A stretch of DNA of 64,000 nucleotides from VRUE01 sp963844395 (GCA_963844395.1 CAWJNX010000001.1:124001-188000), one strand, 5' to 3'; positions 18,075-27,481 are shown, counted from the stretch's first letter. Program-made: numbers and translations. The notes: generated by a model from the sequence alone, not told the origin.

Positions 18075-18518
18075 TTAGCGACCGCTGGAGCCGAAGCCGC
18101 CGGTAGCGCGCGCCGAGTCCGCACAACGCCTCGACCTCGACGCACTGCCGGGACGGCGATCGGCGCAATCACGAGCTGGGCGATCCGGTCCCCAGCCTCG
18201 ACCCGGAAGGTCTCCGCCGGGTCGGTGTTCAAGAGCAGCACCCGCAGTTCGCCACGGTAACCGGAGTCGATCAGCCCCGGAGCGTTAACCAGTGCAATCC
18301 CATGCTCCCGCGCCAACCCAGACCGCGGCAGCACGAGTCCCGCATGGTCCTCCGGAATCTCCACGCCGATCCCGGTCCCAACGCTCCATCTCTCCCCGGG
18401 CCCAAGGTGTGCCGCCTCGCACGCATAAAGATCCAAGCCCAGCATCCCCCTCATGCGCGCGCTCGGCAGCATGGCCCTGGGGCTTCAGCTTGGCCACCGG
18501 CAGCTCCACGGCGGCCAC
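18075..18518 (-). CDS. dut: dUTPase (deoxyuridine 5'-triphosphate nucleotidohydrolase), interrupted by indels
   Basis: All five trimeric dUTPase motifs can be read in order: EGDAGL then DLYACEAAHLGPG (motif 1, one extra base near 18432), LPRSGLAREHGIALVNAPG (motif 2), GLIDSGYRGELRVLLLN (motif 3), DRIAQLVIAPI (motif 4), and the flexible P-loop-like end ATGGFGSSGR (motif 5), followed by a TAA at 18075. Extra bases near 18150 and 18118 explain the remaining shifts. It converts dUTP to dUMP, protecting DNA from uracil. The start is the GTG at 18518. The gene follows hflX on the same strand across a nested hairpin. Confidence 0.85.
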
Positions 18519-18536
18519 CCTACAACCCCCGGCGAA

Positions 18537-18653
18537 GGGAGGGGTGGGGGCGTCCGGCCGGGCGCGGCGTCCTGTTTTTCGCCCAGCACTACAGAGAGAC
18601 GCTGACGCGCGGGCGAAAAGCCCAGCGCCCGGCCGGACACCCCCACCCCTCCC
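18537..18653. repeat. Nested-hairpin repeat, copy 1 (hflX-dut junction)
   Basis: Outer arms of 29 bases (18537-18565 and 18625-18653) pair with a single C/T difference. Inner arms TTTTCGCCC (18576-18584) and GGGCGAAAA (18611-18619) pair perfectly, leaving a loop of 26 bases. Copies 2 (25739-25849) and 3 (47575-47690) share the architecture and the T-rich/A-rich inner arms. Confidence 0.7.
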
Positions 18654-18654
18654 C

Positions 18655-19993
18655 CTAGGCGGGTTCGACTGTCCTGCAGGTCGTCGAAGCGATACAGCTC
18701 AGCCACCGGCACCCTCGCGCGCACCAGCACGCCGTCGTCGCGCTCAGTCCGCTCCAGCTCGCCGGCCACCTCATGCAGCTCGTGCAGCCGCCCCCCTTCG
18801 CTGTAGGGAACCAGCAGCTCCACCTCGGCTAAGCGTCTCCTCGAAGGCGGCCTCGATCCGCCCGTGCAAGCGCCTCGATCCCCTCTCCTTCGAGCGCCGA
18901 GACGGGGACGGCCTCGGGATGCTGCAGCAGCGCCTCGCGGCGTTCCTCCTCGCCGAGCAGATCGGCCTTGTTGAGGACGAGCAGGCGCGGCTTGTCGCCG
19001 GCGCCGATCTCCTCCAGCACGGCCTCGACCGCTGCCAGGTCGGCCAACCGTCGCTCCTCCGACGCCGCCGCGTCGACCACCTGCAGGATCAGGTCGGCGA
19101 GGACGGTCTCCTCCAGGGTCGCCTTGAAGGCCTCAACCAGCTGGTGGGGCAGCTTCTCGATGAAGCCGACGGTGTCGGTGAGCAGGTAGTCGCGCCCGGC
19201 GAACTCGAAGCTGCGGGTGGTCGGGTCGAGCGTGTGGAAGAGCCTGTCCCCCACCCCGACCTCGGCGCCGGTCAGCGCGTTGAGCAGGGTCGACTTGCCG
19301 GCGTTGGTGTAGCCGGCAAGGGCGACCCGCGGCAGCGAGGAACTGCTCGCGGCGCGCGCGCATCACGCCACGGTTGCGTTCCAACCGCTCCAGCCGATGC
19401 CGCAGCGCCGCGATCCGGTTGCGGGCGAGGCGGCGGTCGGTCTCGATCTGGGTCTCGCCCGGGCCCCTGGTGCCGATGCCGCCGTCCATGCGGCCTGCGC
19501 CGAGGCGCTCGAGGTGGGTCCACAGCCCCCGCATGCGGGCCATGTTGTATTCGAGCTGGGCCAGCTCGACCTGCAGCTTGCCCTCGGCCGAGTGGGCGTG
19601 GTCGGCGAAGATGTCGAGGATCACCGCGGTGCGGTCGATCACCGGCACGCCGAGCGCCGCCTCCAGGTTGCGCTCCTGCCGCGGCGCCAGCTCGTCGTCG
19701 CAGGCGACCAGGTTGGCGTCGGCTTTCTCGATCGCGGTCTTCAGCTCCGCCAGCTTGCCGCGACCGAAGTAGCGGTCGGGGTCGGGCGCTGCCCGTGGCT
19801 GGAGCATCTCCCCGGCCGTGGCCACCCCGGCGGTCCGCAGCAGCTCCTTCAGCTCCGCCAGGGGCTCGCCCTCGCCGCGGCCGTCGTCGATGCCGATCGC
19901 CAGCGCCCGCTGTCGGGCGCGCGGATTGGAGACGCCGGCGCCGTTGGCGGCGTATTGCGTCTGCGTGTTGCGCCCGTTCCTGGATCGATCCAC
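18655..19993 (-). CDS. hflX: HflX-type GTPase, interrupted by indels; 3' end uncertain
   Basis: The N-terminal HflX domain is seen in LLRTAGVATAGEMLQPRAAP and DRYFGRGKLAELKTAIEKAD; then the glycine-rich linker RMDGGIGTRGPGETQIETDR. After a shift near 19340 the GTPase domain reads ALAGYTNAGKSTLLNALTG (G1), LTDTVGFIEKLPHQLVEAF (G3) and LLVLNKADLLGEEERREAL (G4). A shift near 18865 and another near 18830 give the C-terminal VELLVPYSEGGRLHELHEVA. The frame then runs without stop into the hairpin repeat, so the true stop is unknown. HflX rescues stalled ribosomes. The GTG at 19993 lies eight bases after a TACAAT box. Confidence 0.85.
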
Positions 19994-20001
19994 TCGGATC
20001 G

Positions 20002-20007
20002 ATTGTA
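20002..20007 (-). promoter_or_regulatory. TACAAT -10 box before hflX
   Basis: TACAAT on the minus strand is followed by eight bases and the GTG start of hflX. It is the closest match to a consensus -10 in the set and implies a leaderless mRNA. Confidence 0.5.
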
Positions 20008-20035
20008 GGGCGCGCCCAGGCCAGGGGAGGGCGGA

Positions 20036-20041
20036 TAGGCT
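20036..20041 (+). promoter_or_regulatory. TAGGCT -10-like box before the epimerase gene
   Basis: TAGGCT is followed by seven bases and the GTG at 20049. It is divergent from the hflX box, from which it is separated by 28 bases. Confidence 0.5.
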
Positions 20042-20048
20042 GTCGCCC

Positions 20049-21045
20049 GTGAAGGTCTTTCTCACTGGAGGCACCGGCTTCATCGGCGGCGAGGTCGCAC
20101 GCCAGCTGCGCCGGCGCGGCGACGAGGTCGTCTGCCTGGTACGCAGCCCCGAGAAGGGTGCAGCGGTGTCGGCGCTCGGCTGCGAGATCGTCAGCGGTGA
20201 CCTCGGCGACGAGGCCGCGATCCGCGCGGGAATGGCCGGCTGCGACGCGGTCATCCACGCCGCTGCGATGTACGAGGTCGGGATCCCCGCCTCGCAGCAT
20301 CCAGCGATGTACGAGGCGAACGTCGCCGGGACCGAGCGCGTCCTGCGCGCCGCGCTGGAGGCCGAAGGTCGCCAAGGTCGTCTACGTCTCGACCGTCGGC
20401 GTCTTCGGCAACACCCACCGCAAGGTCGTCGACGAGTCCTACGAGCACCCCGGCAAGGAATTCACTTCCTACTACGAGGAGACGAAGCTGGAGGCGCACC
20501 GGATCGCCAAGCGGATGATTGCCGACGAGGGTCTGCCCTGCACGATCGTCCAGCCGGGCGGCGTCTACGGCCCCGGCGACACCTCCCAGGTCGCCGACTT
20601 GCTGGAGCAGTTCGTAGCCGGAAAACTGCCGCTGATGCCGTTTCCCGAGCTGGGGATCTGCCTCACCCACGTCGAGGACATAGCGAACGGGATCCTGCTC
20701 GCGCTCGACAAGGGCAAGGTCGGCGAGACCTACGTGATCAGCGGCCCGGTGACGACCATGCGCGAAGCGATGGAGGTGGTCGCCAGGCCTGATCGGTCGC
20801 AAGGCCCCCAAGCACGCTCTGCCGACCCCTCTAATGAAGGCGATGACGCCGATCGGGCCGTTGGTTGGCAAGATGATGAGCCAGCCCCCCAATCTGCGCG
20901 AGCTGATCTCCTCGCCGACGGAGTCACCTTCTGGGCCAGCCACGAGAAGGCCAGCCGCGAGCTGGGCTACGCGCCGCGCGGCATGGAGGAGGGTCTGCGG
21001 CAGACGCTGGCGGAGGACAAGCGGTTTCCCGATCCGGTCGCCTGA
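20049..21045 (+). CDS. NAD(P)-dependent epimerase/dehydratase (extended SDR), interrupted by indels
   Basis: The cofactor loop is MKVFLTGGTGFIGGEVARQL (T-G-G-x-G-F-I-G). Next come GCDAVIHAAAMYEVGIP and NVAGTERVLRAALEA; after a shift near 20365 comes VAKVVYVSTVGVFGNTHRK. The catalytic Y-x-x-x-K is in TSYYEETKLEAHRIAK, and the substrate side is PCTIVQPGGVYGPGDTSQVA. Shifts near 20788 and 20918 are needed before the C-terminal ASHEKASRELGYAPRGMEEG. The family acts on nucleotide sugars, steroids or flavonoid-like substrates; the exact one is unknown. The GTG start is supported by the -10-like box. Confidence 0.8.
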
Positions 21046-21111
21046 GGGAGTCGGGGGAAGGCTCACCGGAGCAACAGCGGGGAGGCTCCGTCGAGCCCTC
21101 CCCCGACTCCC
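21046..21111 (+). terminator. Long nested hairpin after the epimerase gene
   Basis: Arms of 19 bases (21046-21064 and 21093-21111) pair with one mismatch and begin directly after the TGA of the epimerase gene; an inner 6-bp stem (CGGAGC with GCTCCG) sits inside. No T-run follows, so it may act as a Rho-independent-like pause hairpin or a 3'-end stabiliser. Confidence 0.5.
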
Positions 21112-21112
21112 A

Positions 21113-21118
21113 TAAGCT
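21113..21118 (+). promoter_or_regulatory. TAAGCT -10-like box before the MBL-fold gene
   Basis: TAAGCT lies seven bases before the GTG at 21126, immediately after the hairpin of the preceding gene. Confidence 0.4.
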
Positions 21119-21125
21119 GGTGCGG

Positions 21126-21964
21126 GTGCACGTCATAGACGTCATGCATCTAGGCCGGCCGCATGTGATCGGCTGCTGGCAGGTCGGCGGGCGCCTGGTC
21201 GACCCCGGGCCCGAGTCCTCGCTGCAGACCCTGCTCGGCGGCACTCGGCGAGGAAGGGCCGCGGGCGATTCTGCTCACCCACATCCACCTCGACCACGCG
21301 GCCGCGACTGGCGCTCTGGTGCGACGCTGGCCCGACCTCGAGGTCTACGTCCACGAGCGCGGTGCCCCGCACCTGATCGATCCCTCGCGGCTGCTGGCCA
21401 GCGCCGAGCGCCTCTACGGCGACGCGATGGACCGGCTTTGGGGCGAGATCGTGCCCGTCCCCGAGGCCAACGTGAAGGCGCTCTCGGGAGGCGAGCAGGT
21501 GCTCGGGATGCGCGTCGCCTACACCCCGGGCCACGCTTCCCATCACGTCTGCTACCTGCACGAGGACAGCGGCACCGCCTTCGTCGGCGACGTCGCGGCG
21601 TGCTCATCCCGGGGACCGACCTGATCGTGCCGCCGACGCCCCCGCCCGACATCGACATCGATGCCTGGGAGGACTCGATCGGGATCGTCGAGGGCTGGCA
21701 GCCGCAGCGCCTCGCCCTGACCCATTTCGGCGCGATTGAGGAGCCGGCCGAGCACTTGGCCGGGGTTCGCGAGCGGCTGCGCGAGGAGGCCGACCTAGCC
21801 CGCGAGCTGTCCGAGGTCGAGTACGAGAAGCGCCATCGGGAGCTGGTCGCTCGCCACGCTGTCGACGAAGAGGCCACCGCAGAGCTGCTCCAGGCCGTCC
21901 CGCCTGAGTACCAGTGGCGCGGTCTCGACCGTTACTGGGCACGCGAGGCGATTGAGCGCGTTAG
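21126..21964 (+). CDS. Metallo-beta-lactamase-fold hydrolase, interrupted by indels
   Basis: The N-terminus reads VHVIDVMHLGRPHVIGCWQV; after a shift near 21246 comes the zinc motif H-x-H-x-D-H in ILLTHIHLDHAAATGALVRR. Further metal ligands are TPGHASHHVCYLHEDSG (His) and TAFVGDVA (Asp), and a late His in RLALTHFGAIEEPAEHLAGV. A shift near 21600 is needed. A C-terminal helical region includes DEEATAELLQAVPPEYQWRG. The stop is not seen in frame; a TAG at about 21962 in another frame is my estimate. It is a glyoxalase II-like hydrolase of unknown substrate. Confidence 0.75.
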
Positions 21965-22016
21965 CGCGGCGGCGCCCGGGTACGGGCGGGCAATCCCCCG
22001 ACCTAGGAGGCCAGAG

Positions 22017-22854
22017 TTGAGACCACTCACCAGTCCGGATCGTGGCGCTTGTCGTCGCGGCGGGGTTGGCGACCGCCGGCCTGGCGGCATGCGGCGACGA
22101 GAGCGAGCAGGCCCTCGCCTTCAAGGTCAGCGGCACGGAAGGCGTCGATCCAGGGGCCCTCAGAGCGCCGATCCAGGCCTGGCGGAGATCGTCTTCGAGA
22201 ACGAAAGCGAAAGGGAGAGCGACATGCAGCTGATCTGGGTAGAGGGGGATCGCTCGCCGGCGGAGGTCGTCGAGGCCTGGCCGCCGCGATGCAGGGGAAA
22301 CCGCTTCCCGGACTGGTTCTTCGGCGGCGGCGGCATCGGGCTCGACGCCCACGGATCAGAGTCGAGACGGTCACGCAGGTCACTCGAGCCGGGCACCTAC
22401 TACGCCTTCAACACCGAAGACCGACGGCCCGCCGGATGGTGGACGACGTGACGGCAGCTCGAGGTGAACGGCGAGGCTTCGGATGACGAGGTCGAGGGCG
22501 GACGCGACGATCTCGGCCTTCGAGTACGGATTCGAGGCGGACGGCCTCGCCAGCGGGGACAGCGAGGTCGTCTTCGAGAACAGCGGCGCTCAGCCGCATC
22601 ATGTCGTCTACTCGCCGCTAGTCGGCGACAGCACCGCCGAGGACGTCGAGAACTTCTTCAAGACCGAAAAAGGCAAACCGCCGTTCCGCGAAGAGGGGGG
22701 CCAGGCCACGGCGGTGATCGAAGGCGGCGAAAGCCAGCTCGTGGCCCTCGACCTCGAAGCCGGGCCGCTACGTCCTGCTCTGCTTCATCACCGACCGTCA
22801 GGGCGGTCCGCCCCACGCCTCAAAGGCATGGTCGACGAAGTCGAGGTCGAGTAG
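22017..22854 (+). CDS. Putative lipoprotein with a cupredoxin-like C-terminal domain, interrupted by indels
   Basis: A TTG at 22017 follows a strong AGGAGG at 22005-22010. The signal segment ALVVAAGLATAGLAAC ends with a lipobox (L-A-A-C). Two similar halves follow: EIVFENESERESDMQLIWVE (about 22190) and SEVVFENSGAQPHHVVYSPL (about 22563), each followed by an acidic segment and a helix. The end reads VLLCFITDRQGGPPHALKGM, where the C...H...M order recalls cupredoxin copper ligands. Shifts near 22045, 22170, 22290, 22350, 22440, 22500, 22770 and 22820 are needed. A copper-binding role is inference only. Confidence 0.55.
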
Positions 22855-22888
22855 CGCGGAGCCGGACCGCGGGCACTTGGTCGAAGGT

Positions 22889-24080
22889 TCAGGCCAGGTG
22901 CTCGCGCATCCGCTCGACCGCCTCGGTGATGCGGTCGTCGGGGGTGGTGAGGGAGATGCGGAAGAAGCCCTCGCCGCTCGGCCCGTACATCGAGCCCGGC
23001 GAGACGACGACAGCCGCCTCTTCGAGCACCAGCTCGGAGAAGGAGGTCGAGGTGTGGCCCTCGGGGACCGGCGCCCAGACGTAGATCGTCCCCTTCGGCG
23101 CCTTCACCTCGACGCCGATCGCGCGCAGGGCGTCGACGACCAGGTCGCGGCGGCGCACGTAGGTTTCGTTCATCCGCTCCAGCGGCCCGCTCGGGCCGCT
23201 GCAGCGCCGCCGCGCCGGCCATCTGCACGGCGTCGAAGAGGCCTGAGTCGACGTTGGTCTTCAGTCGCCAGTAAGTCTGCACGGCCTCGGCGTTGCCGAG
23301 GATCGCCGCGCAGCGCCAGCCGGTCATGTTGTAGCCCTTGGACAGCGAGAAGACCTCGACGCCGACCTCCTTGGCGCCGGGCGTGGCGAGGAAGCTCGGC
23401 GCCACGTAGCCGTCGTAGGTCGTCTCCGAGTAGGCGTTGTCGTGGACGACGAGGATCTCGTGCTCGCGGGCGAAGGAGACGACCAGCTCGAAGAAGCCCT
23501 CGGGGACGGTCGCCCCGGTCGGGTTGTTGGGGTAGTTGAGGAACATCAGCCGCGCCTTGGCCGCGACCTCGGCCGGCACGGCGCCGAGGTCGGGGACGAA
23601 GCCGAGCTCCGGCAGCCAGCGGCAGCAGCTCGGGCGTCGCGCCGGCGAGGATCGGGCCGCCGGTGTAGACGGGGTAGCCGGGATCGGAGGCGAGCGCGAC
23701 GCCGCCCGGGTCGAGGAAGGCGAAGCAGAGGTTGTAGATGCACTCCTTGGCGCCGATCGCCGGAATGACCTCGCTCTCGGGGTCGATCTCGACCCCGAAG
23801 CGGTCGTCGTAGAAGTCGGAGAGCGCCTCGCGGAACTCGGCCCGGCCGCGGTTGGTCGGGTACTGATGGTTGGCGGGGTCGGCGACCGCCTCCTGCATCG
23901 CCGAGACGACGTGCGGGTAGGTCGGCTGGTCGGGATCGCCGATCCCAAGGCTGATCACGTCGATGCCGGCGGCGCGCTTCTCGGCGATCCGCCGCTCCAG
24001 TTCCTGGAACATGTAGGGAGGCATCGCCTCCAGGCGCTTGGACGGCGCCGCGAGCCCCAGCTTCTCGGTCGTTCGGCCAC
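22889..24080 (-). CDS. Class I aminotransferase, LL-DAP aminotransferase-like, interrupted by indels
   Basis: N-terminal MPPYMFQELERRIAEKRAAG and VISLGIGDPDQPTYPHVVSA match the LL-diaminopimelate/aspartate aminotransferase group. After a shift near 23625 come LMFLNYPNNPTGATVPEGFF and VVHDNAYSETTYDGY; the PLP lysine is in VFSLSKGYNMTGWRCAAILG. A shift near 23190 gives the C-terminal GVEVKAPKGTIYVWAPVPEG. The start is placed at a GTG at 24080, eight bases after TAGGGT, with one further shift near 24068. It follows dapF on the same strand, so a lysine/DAP pathway role is plausible. Confidence 0.8.
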
Positions 24081-24088
24081 GAGCGGGA

Positions 24089-24094
24089 ACCCTA
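24089..24094 (-). promoter_or_regulatory. TAGGGT -10-like box before the aminotransferase gene
   Basis: TAGGGT overlaps the dapF stop codon and lies eight bases before the GTG at 24080. Confidence 0.45.
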
Positions 24095-24933
24095 GAGGTC
24101 GGCGAGAGCCTGGAGCAGCTCGGCGGAGAGCTCGCCCGAGCAGATCGGCTCGGCCCAGCCGCTCAAGGCGCACCTCGAGGTCATCCGAGATCTCGACCTC
24201 CAGCTCGCCGCCGTCCAGCTCGACCGACGATCGGGCTGGCGGCGCCGCGCAGGAACGCGGTAACGGCGGCGCCGCTGGCGCCCGTTCCCGAGGAGAGCGT
24301 CTCCCCCACGCCGCGCTCGAAGATCCGCGCCCGCACGCGGCTGCCGTCGATCCTCAGGAAGGAGACGTTGGTGCGGTTGGGGAAGAGCTCGTGGCCTTCG
24401 ATCTCCGGCCCGATCGCCGCAGGTCGAGCTGCTCCAGCTCGTCGCCGACCTCGATCGCGCACTGCGGGTTGCCGATCGAGACGTGCTGGAAGGCCCACTC
24501 GCGTCCGGCCGCGCTCAGCGTGCCGCTGCCGTCGGGCCCGCCCGACGGAAAGTCCTTGGAAGCGGTCGAGGCCCGTCCCATCTCGACCGAGCAGGTCCGC
24601 TCCGACGTAATCGTGGGGGTGATCGGCCCCGCTGCCGTCAGGATCGAGAAGGTGTCGGCGTCGGTCCAGCCGTGCCGGCGCAGGTAGAGGATCGCCTCCC
24701 GCGCCCCGTTGCCGGAGAGCTCGGCCTCAGAGCCGTCGGGGTTGAAGATGCGCAGCTCGGCGACGAAACTGCGGATCGTCGCTGCGGGAGAGCAGCAGCA
24801 CGCCGTCGGAGCCGACCCCGAAGTGCGGATCGCAGAGCCGCTGGACCCGAGCCGCGCTCAGCTCCCAGGGAAGCTCGTCGGCCTCGACGATCAGGTAGTC
24901 GTTGCCAAGCGCCTGCCACTTCTCGAATCGCAT
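24092..24933 (-). CDS. dapF: Diaminopimelate epimerase-family protein with Ser at both catalytic Cys positions
   Basis: N-terminal MRFEKWQALGNDYLIVEADE is the usual DapF start. The first active-site loop reads NPDGSEAELSGNGAREA, where the family has C-G-N-G; the second reads GVGETLSSGTGASGAAV, where it has A-C-G-T-G-A. Both catalytic Cys positions are therefore Ser, encoded by clean TCC and TCG codons. Shifts near 24783, 24420 and 24227 are needed but do not touch these loops. The enzyme converts LL- to meso-diaminopimelate; with Ser-Ser it may be a divergent subfamily with another mechanism or substrate. It lies downstream of miaA and upstream of the aminotransferase gene. Confidence 0.8.
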
Positions 24934-24940
24934 CGCCGCC

Positions 24941-24946
24941 ACCCTA
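24941..24946 (-). promoter_or_regulatory. TAGGGT -10-like box before dapF
   Basis: TAGGGT is followed by seven bases and the ATG at 24933, with no Shine-Dalgarno between. Confidence 0.5.
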
Positions 24947-24977
24947 CTCAGACGTGCCGACTGTGGAGTTGACCGGC

Positions 24978-25730
24978 CTATAGCGAGGTCAACGCCACAG
25001 TCGCCGATGTCGTCGTGATCTCGGCGGCGACATCGGCGTCGTCGCGGCCGGTGCGGTCGATCCAGCGCAGGTTTGGGATCTTGCGCATCCAGGTGAGCTG
25101 GCGGCGGGCGTAGTTGCGGGAGCGTTTCTTCATCTGCTCGACGTCGCCGGCGAGCAGCTCGTCGAAGCCAAGCGCCTTGCGAGCCGTCCGCGACGGTCCC
25201 AGCGCTTCCGCCCGCCGCACCTCCTCCTCCGCCCCGCCGGCGACGATCGCCTCGGTGCGAGCGTCGATCCGCTCGTAGAGCGTGTCGCGGTCCATAGTCG
25301 AGTCCGAAGATCGTCGTCGGGTGCCGCGTCTCCGGCGACCAGAGCTCCGAGTCCTCGGTCCCCGGCGGCACCTTCTCCAAGCGAAAGCTCGGCCACCGCC
25401 GCCCGCAGGTAAAGCCCCGTCCCCCCGACCACGATCGGCCGCCGCCCAGCCTCCAAAGCCTCATCGATCTCCCGATGGGCGAGCCGCATGTAGTCCCCGA
25501 CCGAGAACGGCTGGGTAACCGGCACGAAGCCGACAAGCCGGTGCTCCAGCTTCTCCTGCTCAGCCGGACTGGCAACGCCGGTGAGCGACGCCCAGCCCCT
25601 CGTAGACCTGCAGCGCATCGCAGGAGATGGCGACCGGATCCTCCCCTCGCTCCCGCAGCTCTTCCGCCAGAGCGATGGCGACGCCGGTCTTCCCCACGCC
25701 GGTCGGCCCGAAGATCCCGAGAACGCTCAC
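24978..25730 (-). CDS. miaA: tRNA dimethylallyltransferase MiaA, interrupted by indels
   Basis: The P-loop is VLGIFGPTGVGKTGVAIALA. Next comes PVAISCDALQVYEGLG (D-A-x-Q-V-Y, the usual D-S-x-Q-x-Y); after a shift near 25588 come HRLVGFVPVTQPFSVGDYM and RPIVVGGTGLYLRAAVAEL (G-G-T-G-L-Y). Shifts near 25380 and 25292 lead to the C-terminal GPSRTARKALGFDELL and KKRSRNYARRQLTWMRK. It adds a dimethylallyl group to A37 of tRNAs reading UNN codons, the step before MiaB. The GTG at 25730 is used as start; upstream, the miaB frame continues through a hairpin repeat into this gene without a stop. Confidence 0.87.
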
Positions 25731-25738
25731 GCCTGAGA

Positions 25739-25849
25739 GAGGGGTGGCGGCGATGCCCCGAACGGCTTGTACTTTTTCGCCGAGTGGCGGGCGGCAGAGC
25801 GCAGACGCTTCACCGAAAAAGTTGGAGATGGGTTTCGCCGCCACCCCTC
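25739..25849. repeat. Nested-hairpin repeat, copy 2 (miaB-miaA junction)
   Basis: Outer arms of 15 bases (25739-25753 and 25835-25849) pair perfectly; inner arms ACTTTTTCG (25771-25779) and CGAAAAAGT (25814-25822) pair perfectly over a 34-base loop. The core from CTTGTACTTTTTC to GAAAAAGTT is similar to copy 3. Confidence 0.72.
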
Positions 25850-27134
25850 CCAGCGTCTTCGAGGTTGCCGCGTCTATCTCAACCTCGACGAGCTCGCCGG
25901 GCTCCGCGATCCCATCGAAGTTGACGGTCTTGTTGTGCCGGGTTCGCCCCCGCAGCCGGGTCGGATCGGTGCGGCTGGTCCCTTCGACCAGCACCTCCAT
26001 CTCGCGCCCGACGAACCGCTGCGCCCGTTCGGTCGCCCGCCGCTGCACCAGCTCGACCAGCCGCTCCATCCGCTCCCGCTTGACCGGCTGCGGCACCTGC
26101 TCGCCCATCGTCGCCGCCTCGGTCTCGCGCCGAGGCGAGAAGACGAAGGTGAAGGCGCTGTCGTAGCCGACCTCGTCGACGACCTCGAGCGTCTGCTCGA
26201 AGTCGGCCTCGGTCTCGCCGGGGAAGCCGACGATGATGTCGGTGCGTGATCGCGCAGTCGGGCACGTGCTCGCGGATCAGCGCGACGCGGTCCATGTAGC
26301 GCCGCGGTCGTAGGTGCGCCGCATCCGCTTCAGCACCGCGCTCGAGCCCGACTGCAGCGGCAGGTGGATGTGCTCGCAGAGCGCCGGCAGCTCGGCGTGG
26401 GCGCGGATCACGTCCTCGCGCATGTCCTTCGGGTGCGGGCTGGTGTAGCGGATCCGCTCGATCCCCTCGACCGCGTCGATCCGCGCCAGCAGCTCGGAGA
26501 AGCCGATCCGGGCGTCGCGTCGGCAGGTCGCGGCCGTAGCTGTTGACGTTCTGGCCGAGCAGGGTCACCTCGCGCACCCCGTCGGCGGCCAGCGCCTCCG
26601 CCTCGGCGACCAGCTCGCCGGGATCGCGGCTCTCCTCGCGGCCGCGGGTCGAGGGGACGATGCAGTAGGAGCACTGCAGTTGCAGCCCTGCGAGATCTGC
26701 AGCCAGCCCTGGAACTCGCGCTCGCGCCGGGCCGGCAGGTGGCCGGAGAAGTCCTCGAACTCGAAATAGCCCTGGGCGGTGAGCGAGTCGGAGTTGAGGA
26801 ACTCGGCGAGCTTGTGGATCTGGCCCGGCCCGAAGGCGACGTCGACGAAGGGGAAGCGCTCGAAGACCTCGTCCTTGACCGACTGCGCCCAGCAGCCCCC
26901 GACCCCGACGACCCGCTCCGGGTCTTCGGACTTCAGCCGCTTCGCCTCGCCGAGGTGGGCGACGAAGCGGTTGTCGGCCGACTCGCGGATCGAGCAGGTG
27001 TTGAAGAGGATCAGGTCGGCATCGGCGCGGCTCGGGGCCTGCTCGTAGCCGAGCGACTCGAGCATCCCCTGCATCCGCTCGGAGTCGTGCACGTTCATCT
27101 GACAGCCGAACGTGGTGACGTGGTACCTGGGCAT
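25850..27134 (-). CDS. miaB: tRNA-2-methylthio-N6-dimethylallyladenosine synthase MiaB, interrupted by indels
   Basis: The UPF0004 domain starts MPRYHVTTFGCQMNVHDSER and includes DLILFNTCSIRESADN and RVVGVGGCWAQSVKDEVFER, whose three Cys bind the auxiliary FeS cluster. The radical-SAM motif C-x-x-x-C-x-x-C spans QISQGCNCSYCIVPSTRGRE across a shift near 26683. Shifts near 26522, 26308 and 26245 restore LCEHIHLPLQSGSSAVLKRM and TDIIVGFPGETEADFEQTLE. The TRAM domain ends at VEVEIDAATSKTLGG. No stop follows: the frame runs through hairpin repeat copy 2 into miaA. The end given is the repeat edge. A TAGGCT box lies six bases before the ATG. Confidence 0.87.
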
Positions 27135-27140
27135 CGATTC

Positions 27141-27146
27141 AGCCTA
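27141..27146 (-). promoter_or_regulatory. TAGGCT -10-like box before miaB
   Basis: TAGGCT is followed by six bases and the ATG at 27134; it is the same hexamer as before the cyclophilin, lipid kinase and epimerase genes. Confidence 0.5.
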
Positions 27147-27181
27147 GCGGGGCGTCCGCCGGCTTCAGAGCTCCAGCCGAG

Positions 27182-27447
27182 CTATTGGAGTGACTGCTCG
27201 GTGCCTTCTTCCTCGCTCTTCGGCTTCCTCGGTCGCCTCGTGCAGGGCCGCCTCCTCGTGCTTTTCCTCGTCCTTGGCATGGAGAACGGAGAAGGTGGTC
27301 GCGCCGCCGACGAGGACGGCGAACCAGACGAAGACGAGCGGAGCGACGCGCCGGGGAAGCGTCGATCCGCAGGGCGACGAAGGTGAAGACCACGGCCGAG
27401 ACGGCGAGGACGATGCCGCAGACGTAGAAGAGCGTTTCGTTGTCCAT
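27182..27447 (-). CDS. Small two-helix membrane protein between recA and miaB (one indel)
   Basis: About 88 residues. The first helix is TLFYVCGIVLAVSAVVFTFV; after a one-base shift near 27358 the chain reads RVAPLVFVWFAVLVGGATTF as a second helix, then an acidic, Glu-rich tail (DEEKHEEAALHEATEEAEEE) that ends SLQ and a TAG at 27182. I do not recognise a family. It occupies the position where recX usually lies in actinobacteria. A TAGGAT box lies ten bases before the ATG, so it may have its own promoter. Confidence 0.55.
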
Positions 27448-27481
27448 GCGGCGCGGAATCCTAAGCCCGCTGGCGCATGCC

